Source of the DNA: Terebella lapidaria
Taxonomy: Eukaryota > Annelida > Polychaeta > Terebellida > Terebellidae
Assembly: GCA_949152475.1 (NCBI GenBank)
Contig: OX424562.1
Span: 41,650,157-41,714,156, forward strand
Reading direction: 5' to 3'
Length of the DNA stretch: 64,000 nt
The notes under the pieces are model-generated. The model was not told the DNA's origin and made no database searches. It saw only the letters and a list, made by a program, of their open reading frames with translations. Each line of letters opens with the position of its first letter. The first letter of the stretch is position 1. This document shows, one piece after another, positions 21,662 through 30,489 of this stretch. Both the position numbers and the translations under genes were made by a program.

Positions 21662-21897
21662 GGCCTTGAAATCGGGCTCTGAGAGCAGTTGAAGAGCAGA
21701 CCTCGAGCTGTGCACATCGCTGTTAAAGTTTGGCGGAATCAAATCAAGTCCAGCATTTTCCGGCAGCGGCAGATTTTGCAGTGAAAAACGACTAAGTGTT
21801 TCCCGGAAGACCAACAGTCCGGAGAAGCGGTGCAGCAGAAGCGGTGTAGTAAAAGCGGTGCAGTAGATCGACAACTTCAGTTTCCCGGCTTTCCGGA

Positions 21898-22563
21898 ATG
21901 GCCTACTCGGCGTTCCTTGGAAGACAAGATCGCGGCCGGAGCAGAGATTGGGCAAGCCCTCAGCCCCTGGATTATAGCCGGCTGTGTAAGCGGTGTGACC
22001 GGATGTTCGAGAGTGAGACGGACAGGAGACGGCATGTGTGCCCAACCCTGAGGTATCATTGCTGTTTGTGTGCCTTCTACGGCAACCGGGCGAACGACCT
22101 TAGGCGGCATCTCCGGGAGATGCACGGCTGGAAGTACCCTTCCGGGAACCGTCCTCCTCAGGATGAGGCAACCCTCAACCATGTGGGAACCTTCGATTCG
22201 GCCTGGCAGGGAACAGCAACGCAGTCCCGGCGGAAGCGGTTCCGGAGATTCTGCACACAGTCTCCCAGGGAGAAACCAGTTCCGGAGACTTATGCGGACC
22301 AGCTTCCGTTCGGACCTGATTGGGATGCCGGAGCAGCCGCCCCCATCGGACAACCGGAGCAGTTAGATCTACCGGAATGGGCCCCGGACCCGCAGGGCTG
22401 TCTCCGGGCCGCCGAAGAAGACCAAGCGGAGGATTGGGAGGCGGAAATCCGTGCCAGAGAATACCGGCCTCCATCTCCCACCTCGGAACCGGAGATGGAT
22501 GAGTCGGAGTATGTGACGGCAGATGAGGAATCCTGGACGGAAGCGAAGGCAGTGTGGCAGTAG
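21898..22563 (+). CDS. ORF A: two-finger zinc protein encoded by the LTR element
   Basis: 221 residues. Finger 1 is C30-x2-C33-x12-H46-x-C48 (C2HC form). Finger 2 is a classical C55-x2-C58-x12-H71-x4-H76. The rest is Arg/Pro/Glu-rich, becoming acidic at the C terminus (EPEMDESEYVTADEES). The small DNA- or RNA-binding domain plus acidic tail suggests a regulator, perhaps of the element's own promoters or packaging; this is inference. It is preceded by its own promoter (21592-21661) and is the same strand as gag-pol. The start is the first ATG after the TATA box that gives a long frame and is shared with element 2. In element 2 the frame is cut at residue 134 by a C-to-T stop. It is not related to env or any standard retroelement gene I recognise. 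Confidence 0.8.
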   Translation: MAYSAFLGRQDRGRSRDWASPQPLDYSRLCKRCDRMFESETDRRRHVCPTLRYHCCLCAFYGNRANDLRRHLREMHGWKYPSGNRPPQDEATLNHVGTFDSAWQGTATQSRRKRFRRFCTQSPREKPVPETYADQLPFGPDWDAGAAAPIGQPEQLDLPEWAPDPQGCLRAAEEDQAEDWEAEIRAREYRPPSPTSEPEMDESEYVTADEESWTEAKAVWQ

Positions 22564-22750
22564 CGGAGACAGATGGCAGTGGGGCGGTAGCAGAGGCAGA
22601 TGGCAGTGTAGCGGTAGACGGAGGCGGTTGGCAGTTTGGCGGAGACGGAGAAGAAGAGCAGTGACAGATAGCAGCAACAACAACACGAAAAAAAAAAAAT
22701 ATATTATTTATCCAAGAAGACCACCAGGAGGAGTTGCAGTTGCTGAGCAG
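22564..22750 (+). other. ORF A 3' region
   Basis: GGAG/CGGT-rich degenerate repeats, then an A-rich run (22690-22700). No AATAAA is clear, although AAAAATATATTATTT may serve as an AU-rich processing element. Confidence 0.35.
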
Positions 22751-22801
22751 CCAATCATCAAGCAGATAAGCCAGTCACGTGACTTCCAGAGACTATAAAA
22801 G
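22751..22801 (+). promoter_or_regulatory. Internal promoter B (CCAAT, E-box, TATA)
   Basis: CCAAT 22751-22755, CACGTG 22776-22781, TATAAAAG 22794-22801. E-box-to-TATA spacing is 18 bp, nearly the same as promoter A (17) and the LTR (22). No CRE is visible. The set is conserved in element 2 (32416-32466). It is 78 bp upstream of the ORF B ATG. Confidence 0.75.
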
Positions 22802-22878
22802 GGGCAGATAGCTGTTACCGGATGCAGAAGGCAGTTTGCTGTAGCTGAGTCAACATCGACACAAAGCAGAGAATCAGA

Positions 22879-24771
22879 ATGCCGAAAGTAAAGACAACAC
22901 CCCGCAAGCCCCGCCCTCACCGGTGTGGAGACTGCAACCTGGAATTCAAGAGCAAGCACACGTTGCTCCGGCATGTCACGGAGCAGCACACGAGTGAAGT
23001 CACCGTCTTTGCCTGTCCGCAGTGTGACCATTGGAGCAGACGGAAAGAGGGGACACAGAAACATCTGCAGTCCCGACACGCAATGGGCGCGAACCCGATT
23101 CGACTAAGGGTTGGCAGAGAGCAGTTTGAGGAGAAAAGCCTCCGGTCCAAGATGACTCCACGGAAAAGCAAGAAACCAGTAACATGGCTTGACCAGTTGT
23201 CGGATACGGAGTCGGGAGGTTCGGTTTCGTCCCGGACCCGGTACCGTTGCGGTACCCAGTCGGTGGCCACACTAGCAGCTGACGTTTCGTCCACGGAGGC
23301 GGAGAGCAGTTCGGAAGAAGAAGCAGAGCTGAAAATTATGGCAAGTGAAGACGAGTTGCAAGACCCGGGGGACCCGAAGCCAGTTAAGCCACCGGTGACC
23401 CGAAGTTCTTCCCGGAACACCTCCCGGAAAAACAGCCCGGACCCATCTCGAGGTACCGGAGCAGATCGAGACCGCGGAAAGAAGCGGAGTCGCAGCTGTT
23501 CGCCGGATAATTCCGGTCGCCATCAACGCCGGGAATATAGGAAAGAGAGCCCGGAGCGAGCCAAGGACCGAGGCGGAGAACGTGCCCAAGAGGAGAAACG
23601 ACACACCCCGCCCAAGTCTTCAGGAGGCAGCGTCAAGGGAAAAGGCAAGGGGATGTATGACTACAAGTTCCGGCTGTTGGAGGAAGGTTCCAGCGGAGCA
23701 ACGGCAGAAGTTGGAGTAGCGGACATTGCGGAAATGCAGAGCAGGGACGATGAGGAAGACCTTTTCCGGAGCCCACCTCCGAGAACGACTAGCAGTGGCA
23801 GAGCAGTGAGCAGCGTGATTGTCCGGCCCGGAGGCGGGGCAGAAAGCAGATCCAGCGGCCGAGCCGATAGCAGAGCAGATAGCCGAGCCGATAGCAGAGC
23901 AGATAGCCGAGCCGATAGCAGAGCAGATAGCCGAGCCGATAGCAGAACAGATAGCAGAGCAGATAGCCGAGCGGACAGCAGACCCGTTGGCAGATCCGGA
24001 GGCAGATCAGAGACCAAAGCGGAAGGCGGAACCCGGAGCAGAGCTGGCAGTGAGACGGAGACCCGAGGATCCACGAAGAGAACTTTGCCGGCAACCATTC
24101 AAGCAGTAGCCGGAAGCAGAACCAGTTCAGCGGCTAGGGATGACGGAATGGAGTCTTCCGCATCTGACCGAAGCCATGCGGATGTGCAGAGAGCCCGGAG
24201 GAGTATCCTGGTAGATCAAGCCAGAGCTACACCCGGAATCCTGTCTCCGGTGGAGACCCGGCCTCGTCAGTCTTCCAGTGAGCGGTCCGGAAGGAGCCAA
24301 GCCCGAGCACCAACCCTGAGTCCACCCTACACATTCTACCCGTTTGGCGGTCCTTCAACTCAACGGTGTCCGTCCCACTGTTTCCCGGTGAATATTGGAG
24401 GACGGAGCGCTTCCGTCTTTGCGCCTGCAGTCCCGGAGCACGCCAGATACTATGCAGTACGTTGGGGACCGGAGCAGTGGGGGCCAGCCGAGATGAGAGA
24501 CTCCGGCGTCTACGTGGAGATCATGGAGCAGAGAGAGTCACCGTTTGGTCTCGTCCCGACCCATCAGATCGTCCGGATTCCAGATTGGTCCATCCGGGAC
24601 GAACGCCTCAGGAATGGGTTCTACGTCCCGCCCCAGTGGAGCCTCCATGATCCCGATCTTCTCCCGGTTGATGCCAGAGGAACAAGCTTCGGACGACCGT
24701 TGGTACCAAATACCATTCCACCTCGTCCGCCGTCGGGGAGCAGTTCGCGCCGTGATACTGGTGGGCAGTAG
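22879..24771 (+). CDS. ORF B: C2H2 zinc-finger / SR-repeat protein encoded by the LTR element
   Basis: 630 residues, intact. Two classical C2H2 fingers: C16-x2-C19-x12-H32-x4-H37 and C46-x2-C49-x12-H62-x4-H67. A long basic, Ser/Arg-rich and probably disordered region follows, with an A-D-S-R tetrapeptide array at about residues 327-370. The conserved C-terminal domain of about 130 residues (from PYTFYPFGG to the end) is rich in Trp, Pro and aromatics. This suggests a nucleic-acid-binding protein with a protein-interaction tail. The product is not homologous to Gag, Pol or Env as far as I can see. The same ORF is open in element 2 (615 codons) with a shorter ADSR array, although gag and pol are broken in both. 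Start: the first ATG after promoter B, in a good context (gaatcagaATGC). Confidence 0.85.
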   Translation: MPKVKTTPRKPRPHRCGDCNLEFKSKHTLLRHVTEQHTSEVTVFACPQCDHWSRRKEGTQKHLQSRHAMGANPIRLRVGREQFEEKSLRSKMTPRKSKKPVTWLDQLSDTESGGSVSSRTRYRCGTQSVATLAADVSSTEAESSSEEEAELKIMASEDELQDPGDPKPVKPPVTRSSSRNTSRKNSPDPSRGTGADRDRGKKRSRSCSPDNSGRHQRREYRKESPERAKDRGGERAQEEKRHTPPKSSGGSVKGKGKGMYDYKFRLLEEGSSGATAEVGVADIAEMQSRDDEEDLFRSPPPRTTSSGRAVSSVIVRPGGGAESRSSGRADSRADSRADSRADSRADSRADSRADSRTDSRADSRADSRPVGRSGGRSETKAEGGTRSRAGSETETRGSTKRTLPATIQAVAGSRTSSAARDDGMESSASDRSHADVQRARRSILVDQARATPGILSPVETRPRQSSSERSGRSQARAPTLSPPYTFYPFGGPSTQRCPSHCFPVNIGGRSASVFAPAVPEHARYYAVRWGPEQWGPAEMRDSGVYVEIMEQRESPFGLVPTHQIVRIPDWSIRDERLRNGFYVPPQWSLHDPDLLPVDARGTSFGRPLVPNTIPPRPPSGSSSRRDTGGQ

Positions 24772-25014
24772 TCGTCGCAAGTCGTCGCAAGTGAAGTCGG
24801 CGCAAGGAGAAGAAAGAAGAACCGTTTCCCGGATTCTAGTATAATTAAAGAGTTAAAAAGTGGGAAACGGAACAAGCAAGATATCCGGGTACAGTGACGG
24901 TAAACTAGTTAAGAGATACCAGTACCCGGATCACGGAAACAGTTGTGTTTGATTTTACGGACAGTTTAACGGTTGACAATTTGTATATTTGTGATATTGT
25001 TCTGTTCAGAGTCT
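24772..25014 (+). other. ORF B 3' region of element 1
   Basis: Contains a GTCGTCGCAAGTCGTCGCAAG direct repeat at about 24773-24793 and AT-rich sequence leading to the PPT. No coding frame. Confidence 0.5.
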
Positions 25015-25027
25015 AAGGAAGGGGGAG
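25015..25027 (+). other. Polypurine tract
   Basis: AAGGAAGGGGGAG lies immediately before the 3' LTR TGTAACGG, the expected position of the plus-strand primer. Element 2 has lost this site together with its 3' LTR. Confidence 0.85.
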
Positions 25028-26398
25028 TGTAACGGTTTTGGGGCGTACCCAAAAGTTTCCCCTAGGTAATTCTGTTAGTGTTTTGTGATATTATGGTTAA
25101 ATAACCGTTTATTAAAATGTATATGTGTTTAAAGGTTCATACGGTTCCGTATTGTAATGTTTAAAAGGTTATCCGTCTCGGAACTTGGTATATTTATGAT
25201 GTTGGTAAAGCCGGAGACGGAGCCGGAACCGGAGACGGAGCCGGAACAATGGAGTACAAAAACGTAATGACGTTATTTCCGGAAGGTCACGTGATCAGCC
25301 TCGTTTTCGGTTTAAAAGGTGACGTGTCAGCCACTGATTGGTTCTAGAGTGTTTTTAGAAATCCGGAAAATATCAGTGTTTTGGCAGGCTATGACGTCAC
25401 AATAGGTTGGTCACGTGACATGGGTCTCAGCTCTATAAAAGCCCCCGCTTCACAGCGGACGGCGGAGTTGGTGTCCTGACGTCGACCTGTGCAGACCCCT
25501 TCTCCCATAGTAGAGTACTCCCTTGTTCCGGATAGAGTCATCCAGATGATAGCAGTTAAGTCTTCCGACTGTGCACTTGGAAAATAAACATGAAAACTTC
25601 AACCGAGTTGTTTTTCCGTGTTCGTTAGGGAACTGGAATTTATAATAAAGTTAGTTCGCCGGAAAAGAAAGTAATACGGAGTAAAGGGAGATAAGACCAC
25701 AGTCGGTTAAGACCAAGTTGTAATGACGTCTTAGGGTGATCTAAGAACCCAGATCACCGAGGAAGGAGACGGAGACGGAGGTGGAATTCAACGGAGCAAC
25801 TACGGAGGCGGTATCAGACGGAGCAGTTGCAGAGACGGGAACGATGAAGCAGTTGCAGAGGCGGTACCGGACGACGGAGTTGCAGAGGCAGTACCTGACG
25901 GAGCGGTTGCGGTAACCGGAAGTGGGAACACTTCCGAGATACTCCATTTCAGGTGCAGTCGCAGGTTGCGGTGAGGCGGAGCCAACCGGAGCAGATTGCA
26001 GTGCGGCAGAACCTGGCAGAGCGGTTGCAGTATTCGGAAACGGCAACGTTCCCGGATTCTTTATTCCAGGCGCAGTCGCAGTTTGCAGTAAGACGGAAAA
26101 CGACGGAGCTGTTGCAGTAAAGCGGTATCCCGACGGAGCAGTTGCAGTACCCGGAGACGGAAACGCCTCCGGATCCTTACTTTACAGGTGCAGTTGCAGA
26201 TTAGCAGTCGGACAACGGTTAAGAGGTCCATTCCAGACCACGCTACCAACCTTAGAGACTTCTAGCCGGAGTTCAACCGTACAGCAGTAGCAGTATCCCG
26301 GAGTTTTACCGTTTCAGCTCCGGTTAAATAACAACTCACCCACCTCCCTAGAAAACCGGTTTATCAAGACGTCACAGAAGGGTGCAAAACCCGTTACA
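25028..26398 (+). repeat. 3' LTR of element 1 (complete)
   Basis: 1371 bp from TGTAACGG to CCGTTACA. It carries the same promoter block (TGACGTCA 25392-25399, CACGTG 25412-25417, TATAAAAG 25434-25441). The second half is a degenerate repeat of GGAGCAGTTGCAG/CGGTTGCGGTAACCGG-like units. This is unusually long and structured for a gypsy LTR, and the minus-strand frames through it are artefacts of the repeats. Confidence 0.9.
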
Positions 26399-27853
26399 AT
26401 ACTCTGAACTGGATCGCGAATTATTTTCATCAATGAGCAATCATCAGCATATAAATACATATCAGTGCCAATGTCTTGTACAATATCATTCACAAAAATT
26501 AGAAAAAAGTAAGGGCCCCAAGATTGAGCCCTGGGGCACACCTGCTTTTATAGCCAACCATTCAGAGTGTTGTCCGTTGATTAGCACTCGCTGCTTACGT
26601 TCCAATAAATAACTTTCCAACCAGTTCAATAGATTGCCGTGTATTCAAAAGCTGCGCAACTCGTGTAACAAACAGACGTGCCAGACTCTGTCAAACGCCT
26701 TTGAAATATCGAGATATACCATACAAATATCTGAACCATTGTCCAGTGCTTGGTATATTTTATGTGTAATAAGGACAAGCTGATTTATAGCAGAGTCCGA
26801 CGGTTTGAAACCTGAATTTCTCCAAGTTAGCAAATCGTGTTGTTTACAAAATTTATATATATGTACAAATACGATTTTTTCTAAAACTTTACCAACAACT
26901 GGCAGTAAAGAAATTGGTCGATAATTTGATTTCATATGTCGATCGCCTTTTTTAAAGGCGGGTGTAACATTAGCTTGTTTCCATAGTGTGGGAACTCTGC
27001 CAGATGACAGTGACTCATTGTACATTTCCGCAAGCGGGTGGCAAATAGTTTCTGCCGTCTGTTTCAGCAATCTCGCGCTGATCCCGTCGGGTCCATTCGA
27101 CTTATTTATGTTCAAAGTTTTCAGAATCTTATTAACACTTTCGGGTTCCACATTAATATCAGACAAGCGATTCTCTGTCATGAAATATAAGGGTGGTAAA
27201 GCGGTGGGAAGTTCGTCTAATACACCCTGAGATGCAAAAAACGTATTTAGTACATTAGCCTTTTCCACAGCTGTACAGTATGTGGCGTCATCATCAGTTA
27301 GTGACGGAACTCCCCCGTTAACCTTCATACCTGTCAGTGATTTCATCAGTTTCCAGTATTCTCTTCCCGTCGTACAGTCGCTCGCAAGTTTGTCGCGCAT
27401 TCTTTCATTATAGAGTTTTTTGGCATGTTGTCTCGTTTTTTTCGCCTCACGCCGCTTAACTTCGTAGTGTTCGTGGTTTCGCGTTCTTTGGTAGCGTTTA
27501 TGGGCACGATTGCGAATTCTATCTGCATGTTTGCATGCATTCGTTATATATGGTTTATCACGTGGGCGAACAGTGATTGTTTTGTTTGGAATGCATGTTT
27601 CTGCAGTTGAGAGCATGATATCTCTGAAGCGGATTGATGCATCTTCTATATTGAAACCAATGAAATTATTGCACTCGTTAAATTTCGCTTTTAACAATTC
27701 CATCAGAAGTTCATAATCGGCCGAGTTGTAATGCCATATCCGGCGTTTGTATGACTTGTCATTGTTGTAACAATATGACAATTCGCAAGCTATCGTACAG
27801 TGATCAAGATTCGCGAGAGGTGGCAATACCTCGACGTTTTGGATAAAACCAGG

Positions 27854-27885
27854 CGTTTTACCTCGACGTTTTGGATAAAACCAGG
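27854..27885. repeat. 32-bp insertion duplicating LINE sequence
   Basis: ACCTCGACGTTTTGGATAAA is present twice with CGTTTT between; copy 1 (about 430-460) has it once. The length is not a multiple of three, so it disrupts ORF2. It looks like a slippage or template-switch event. Confidence 0.8.
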
Positions 27886-28533
27886 GGAGTCTGTGATTAA
27901 CAGATCTAAGATGTTTGCACAATTTTCTGTGTATCGTGTAGGCTCGTCAATTAGCTGGTATAAATGACATGACTCGACCATGTCGTAAAGTTTGCAACCA
28001 ACTTCACTGCGCTCGTGTTTGGACTTCCAGGTAATGCACCGGTCATTAAATTCGCCCAGAATTATCAGGTTGTCGGGATGTTCAGATAGTGATTGCATGA
28101 CTGAGGACTGAAAGTCTTCGATGAAATTATCAACATCAGCGACGGATTGTTCGTGATTCAAAGGAGCTCGATAGTAAGTGGCACAGATAACTTTTTTGGA
28201 GCCAACAGATATTTCGCACCATAGGCTCTCTGTATTATCCTGATGAAGATCAGGGCGTTCTTTGAATGACAAACAATCATCAATAAACATGAGAACGCCA
28301 CCACCATGTCGATTTCGATCGTTACGGATGGTGCTGTAACCTTCGATTTGCAACATATCATTGCTAATACTATTATCGAGCCATGACTCACTTATAGCAA
28401 TGATGTCAAAACACTGGTCATGAACGAGACTAGATTTGATCTCGTCGAATTTCAAGTGACATTTCGTAACGGGATCTTCCGCAAGCAAACTACGAGCGTT
28501 TGTATGGCATATTTTAAGCTTTTTAGTTGCAGG

Positions 28534-28557
28534 AGGCCCTGGATTCGGTTCAATATC
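28534..28557 (-). other. 2A-like ribosome-skipping peptide (DIEPNPGP), copy 2
   Basis: Same motif as in copy 1, here in frame with the endonuclease (PATKKLKICHTNARS follows). The residues before it, ISILLIVAG, fit the helical upstream requirement of 2A sequences. Confidence 0.88.
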
Positions 28558-29067
28558 ACCTGCAACTATCAACAGAATTGAAATATACAATGCAATGCAA
28601 TGAGATGATAAAATATATAGTGATCCACATATGTCGTAAGTTTTTTTGCAATTAAACTTCAATAATAAACCAGCACATGCGTTACACCAATTACCAATAG
28701 ACGCTCGGTATTGCTGAAGTGAGATCATTCGGCAACTAAATACAGACTTCTGTCTGATTTCCCAGTACAGTTATTATGAACAATTGAAATGTAATCGTGA
28801 AACAGAATGTGTAAAATGAACACGTATGGTTAAAAAAAAAAAAAAAACAATGCAAAATTAAAAAAACCCTGCCCCCAAAACCTTGAGCAACCAATCAACA
28901 TGAAATACTATCTACAATTGGCTAGATTTAGTTACAGTGGATGCGTGGATTCGCACGGGCACCTCAGTCATACTTTTGGTTGAAAAAAAGGAAGATCAAT
29001 ATCTTTCTATGAAGCAATTAGTTAGATGAACTGTTCAATCAAGCACTTAAATAGTCTTAGCTAGGAC

Positions 29068-30244
29068 TTAGCTCCATCTTGTCTTGGCGTCGATGTTGTG
29101 AGTATCCAGGAATTCGGATCGCAGCGACATCAGCATATTTCCAAGCTTGTTTTGGCCTGTCCAGTTGCGTCTATCGTGAAGTTTCTTGTCATCGAGTGAA
29201 AGACCACAGCCCCATGTTTTGTCGAACGGATTTGCCTCATCGAGTATGTCACTACCAGTTTCCAGAAGCACGGTCTTGAGGAAGCTGTTCTGAGAAAATT
29301 TTGCTCGGAGTCCCAGGTACATAGCATCTGAGGCGACATCGCTCTCGCTCCATTCCTTGTCGGTCCCACTGATACTTCTACCAATTTTTTTTACGTCTGG
29401 GTTCTAGAGCAGAAAGTATGGAGGTCGCAGCTTTGGTATCATTGTAGTGAAGAGCTTTTCTGTAGTAGAAGTATTGTTCGTTACACGAGAACTCATGATC
29501 GTCCAGGAAGAAACGGCATGGATAGAAGTTTGACATTGGCGAAGCTAGTCCAAAGAAGGCAAAAATTCCCCCGGAGCTCCTTAGGCCAATGTTCCTGATA
29601 ACGTCTATTGGCAGTTGACTCAGATCCTCTGTGTCGTACAATTTGTCACCAACAATCAACTTGTGCTGGTTTGTCACACGAGTTTTTTCACTGAACCTCG
29701 GGATTTTCTGAGCTGCCGTGGCGACGGCTTGTAGCACTTTCCGTTTTCGGTTGATAGCCTCAGGATAGACTGGTTTGATGTACCAGCCAGATTCATCAGA
29801 AAGTTTTTTTCGCTCATTCCATACCATTTCGCGATCTTTATAATGGTGAAACTTCGCGATTATCGGCCTGGTGACGCCATGACGATAGGGACCAGTCCGG
29901 TGGGCTCGTGCAAAGATCCGTTCATCATGTGGTACTTTGATCTCGTCCAAGACCTTGTACAAGAGTTGCTCGACGTCCTCGTGTTTACCAGATTCAGCCA
30001 CGCCAAAGAAAAGGAGACAGTCACGTCGATTGTAAGCCTCTACTTTCTCGAGGCGCATACTAGTTAATTGTTTTTTTCTCGGTTAGGACATCACATCGTC
30101 GTTTGAGAGCCGTATTTTCTTTAGCAATTTGGGTGGATTTGTCAGTGACATTGTGGATATCCGTTTTGATTGTATCCAATGTTGACATGACTTTTTGAAC
30201 CATTCTCGTAAAGTTGTCCAGTTTATCGTTATTGGAATCATTTT
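29068..30244 (-). pseudogene. LINE ORF1 copy 2: coiled coil (truncated) - RRM - NADAR
   Basis: N-terminally truncated at 30244. The coiled-coil frame ends at an A7 run (about 30072-30078) and a TAG. RRM plus the N-terminal NADAR half run 30058-29378. The C-terminal NADAR half runs 29322-29068 and here lacks the TGA seen in copy 1 (MYLGLRAKFSQNSFLKTVLLETG). The same A8 run separates the two NADAR halves in both copies, needing a shift of one base. The Asn/Glu and Trp-Gly motifs expected of NADAR proteins (NFYPCRF, WGCGL, NWTGQNKLG) are present. Confidence 0.75.
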
Positions 30245-30261
30245 ACATATGATTACATATG
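30245..30261. other. Filler at the LINE / LTR-element-2 breakpoint
   Basis: ACATATGATTACATATG belongs to neither neighbour. It joins LINE ORF1 sequence to the interior of LTR element 2 about 45 bp short of its PPT. It resembles templated filler of end-joining repair. Confidence 0.55.
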
Positions 30262-30489
30262 TATATCACATATATACAAATTTTTAACCGTTAAACTGTC
30301 CGTATAATCTAACACAACTGTTTCCGTGATCCGGGTACTGGTATCTCTTAACTAGTTTACCGTCACTGTACCCGGATATCTTGCTTGTTCCGTTTCCCAC
30401 TTTTAACTCTTAATTATACTAGAATCTGGGAAACGGTTCTTCTTTCTTCTCCTTGCGCCGACTTGGCTTGCGACGACTTGCGACGACTA

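Larger units (their letters stand above)
15108..26398 (+). mobile_element. LTR element 1, Ty3/gypsy-type with two zinc-finger accessory ORFs
   Basis: Flanked by LTRs with the inverted ends TGTAACGG ... CCGTTACA. Order: 5' LTR (truncated inside), gag fragment, pol, ORF X, promoter A, ORF A, promoter B, ORF B, PPT, 3' LTR. It sits within the RT gene of LINE copy 2, with putative 4-bp target duplications ATAG (15104-15107) and ATAC (26399-26402) differing at one base. The two LTRs differ by roughly seven substitutions and a few indels over about 1.15 kb by eye, so the insertion is fairly young. Gag-pol is defective. Confidence 0.9.
26399..28728 (-). pseudogene. LINE ORF2 copy 2: 2A leader, endonuclease, RT up to YADD
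   Basis: Starts at the ATG at 28728. Hydrophobic leader, GDIEPNPGP (D58-P65), then endonuclease (KICHTNARSLL, IIAISESWL, ILGEFND, LDHCTI). A 32-bp partial tandem duplication at about 27854-27885 breaks the frame. RT resumes with NGPDGISARLLK, NYRPISLLPVVGKVLE, YLDISKAFDRVWH, GVPQGSILGPL and YLYADDCSLM. A TGA near 26643 replaces a Gly codon and an extra T near 26495 shifts the frame, so this copy is dead. RT is continued at 15107 after the LTR insertion. The sequence is a typical APE-type non-LTR RT. Confidence 0.9.
26399..30244 (-). mobile_element. LINE copy 2, 5' half
   Basis: Nearly identical to 1-2805 over the shared part (27400 aligns with base 1). It is interrupted at its RT gene by LTR element 1 (15108-26398) and continues at 15107-13788. 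Its 5' end is lost: homology with copy 1 stops at 30244 (equivalent to 2805), where 18 bp of filler and then LTR element 2 follow. Confidence 0.88.

Noticed and set aside
23661..24098. Antisense ORF with SARLSALLSARLSALLS repeats
   Set aside because: Mirror of the ADSR array of ORF B on the other strand.
22879..24771. env gene in the position after pol
   Set aside because: No signal peptide, membrane segment or furin site; two C2H2 fingers and a SR-like region instead.
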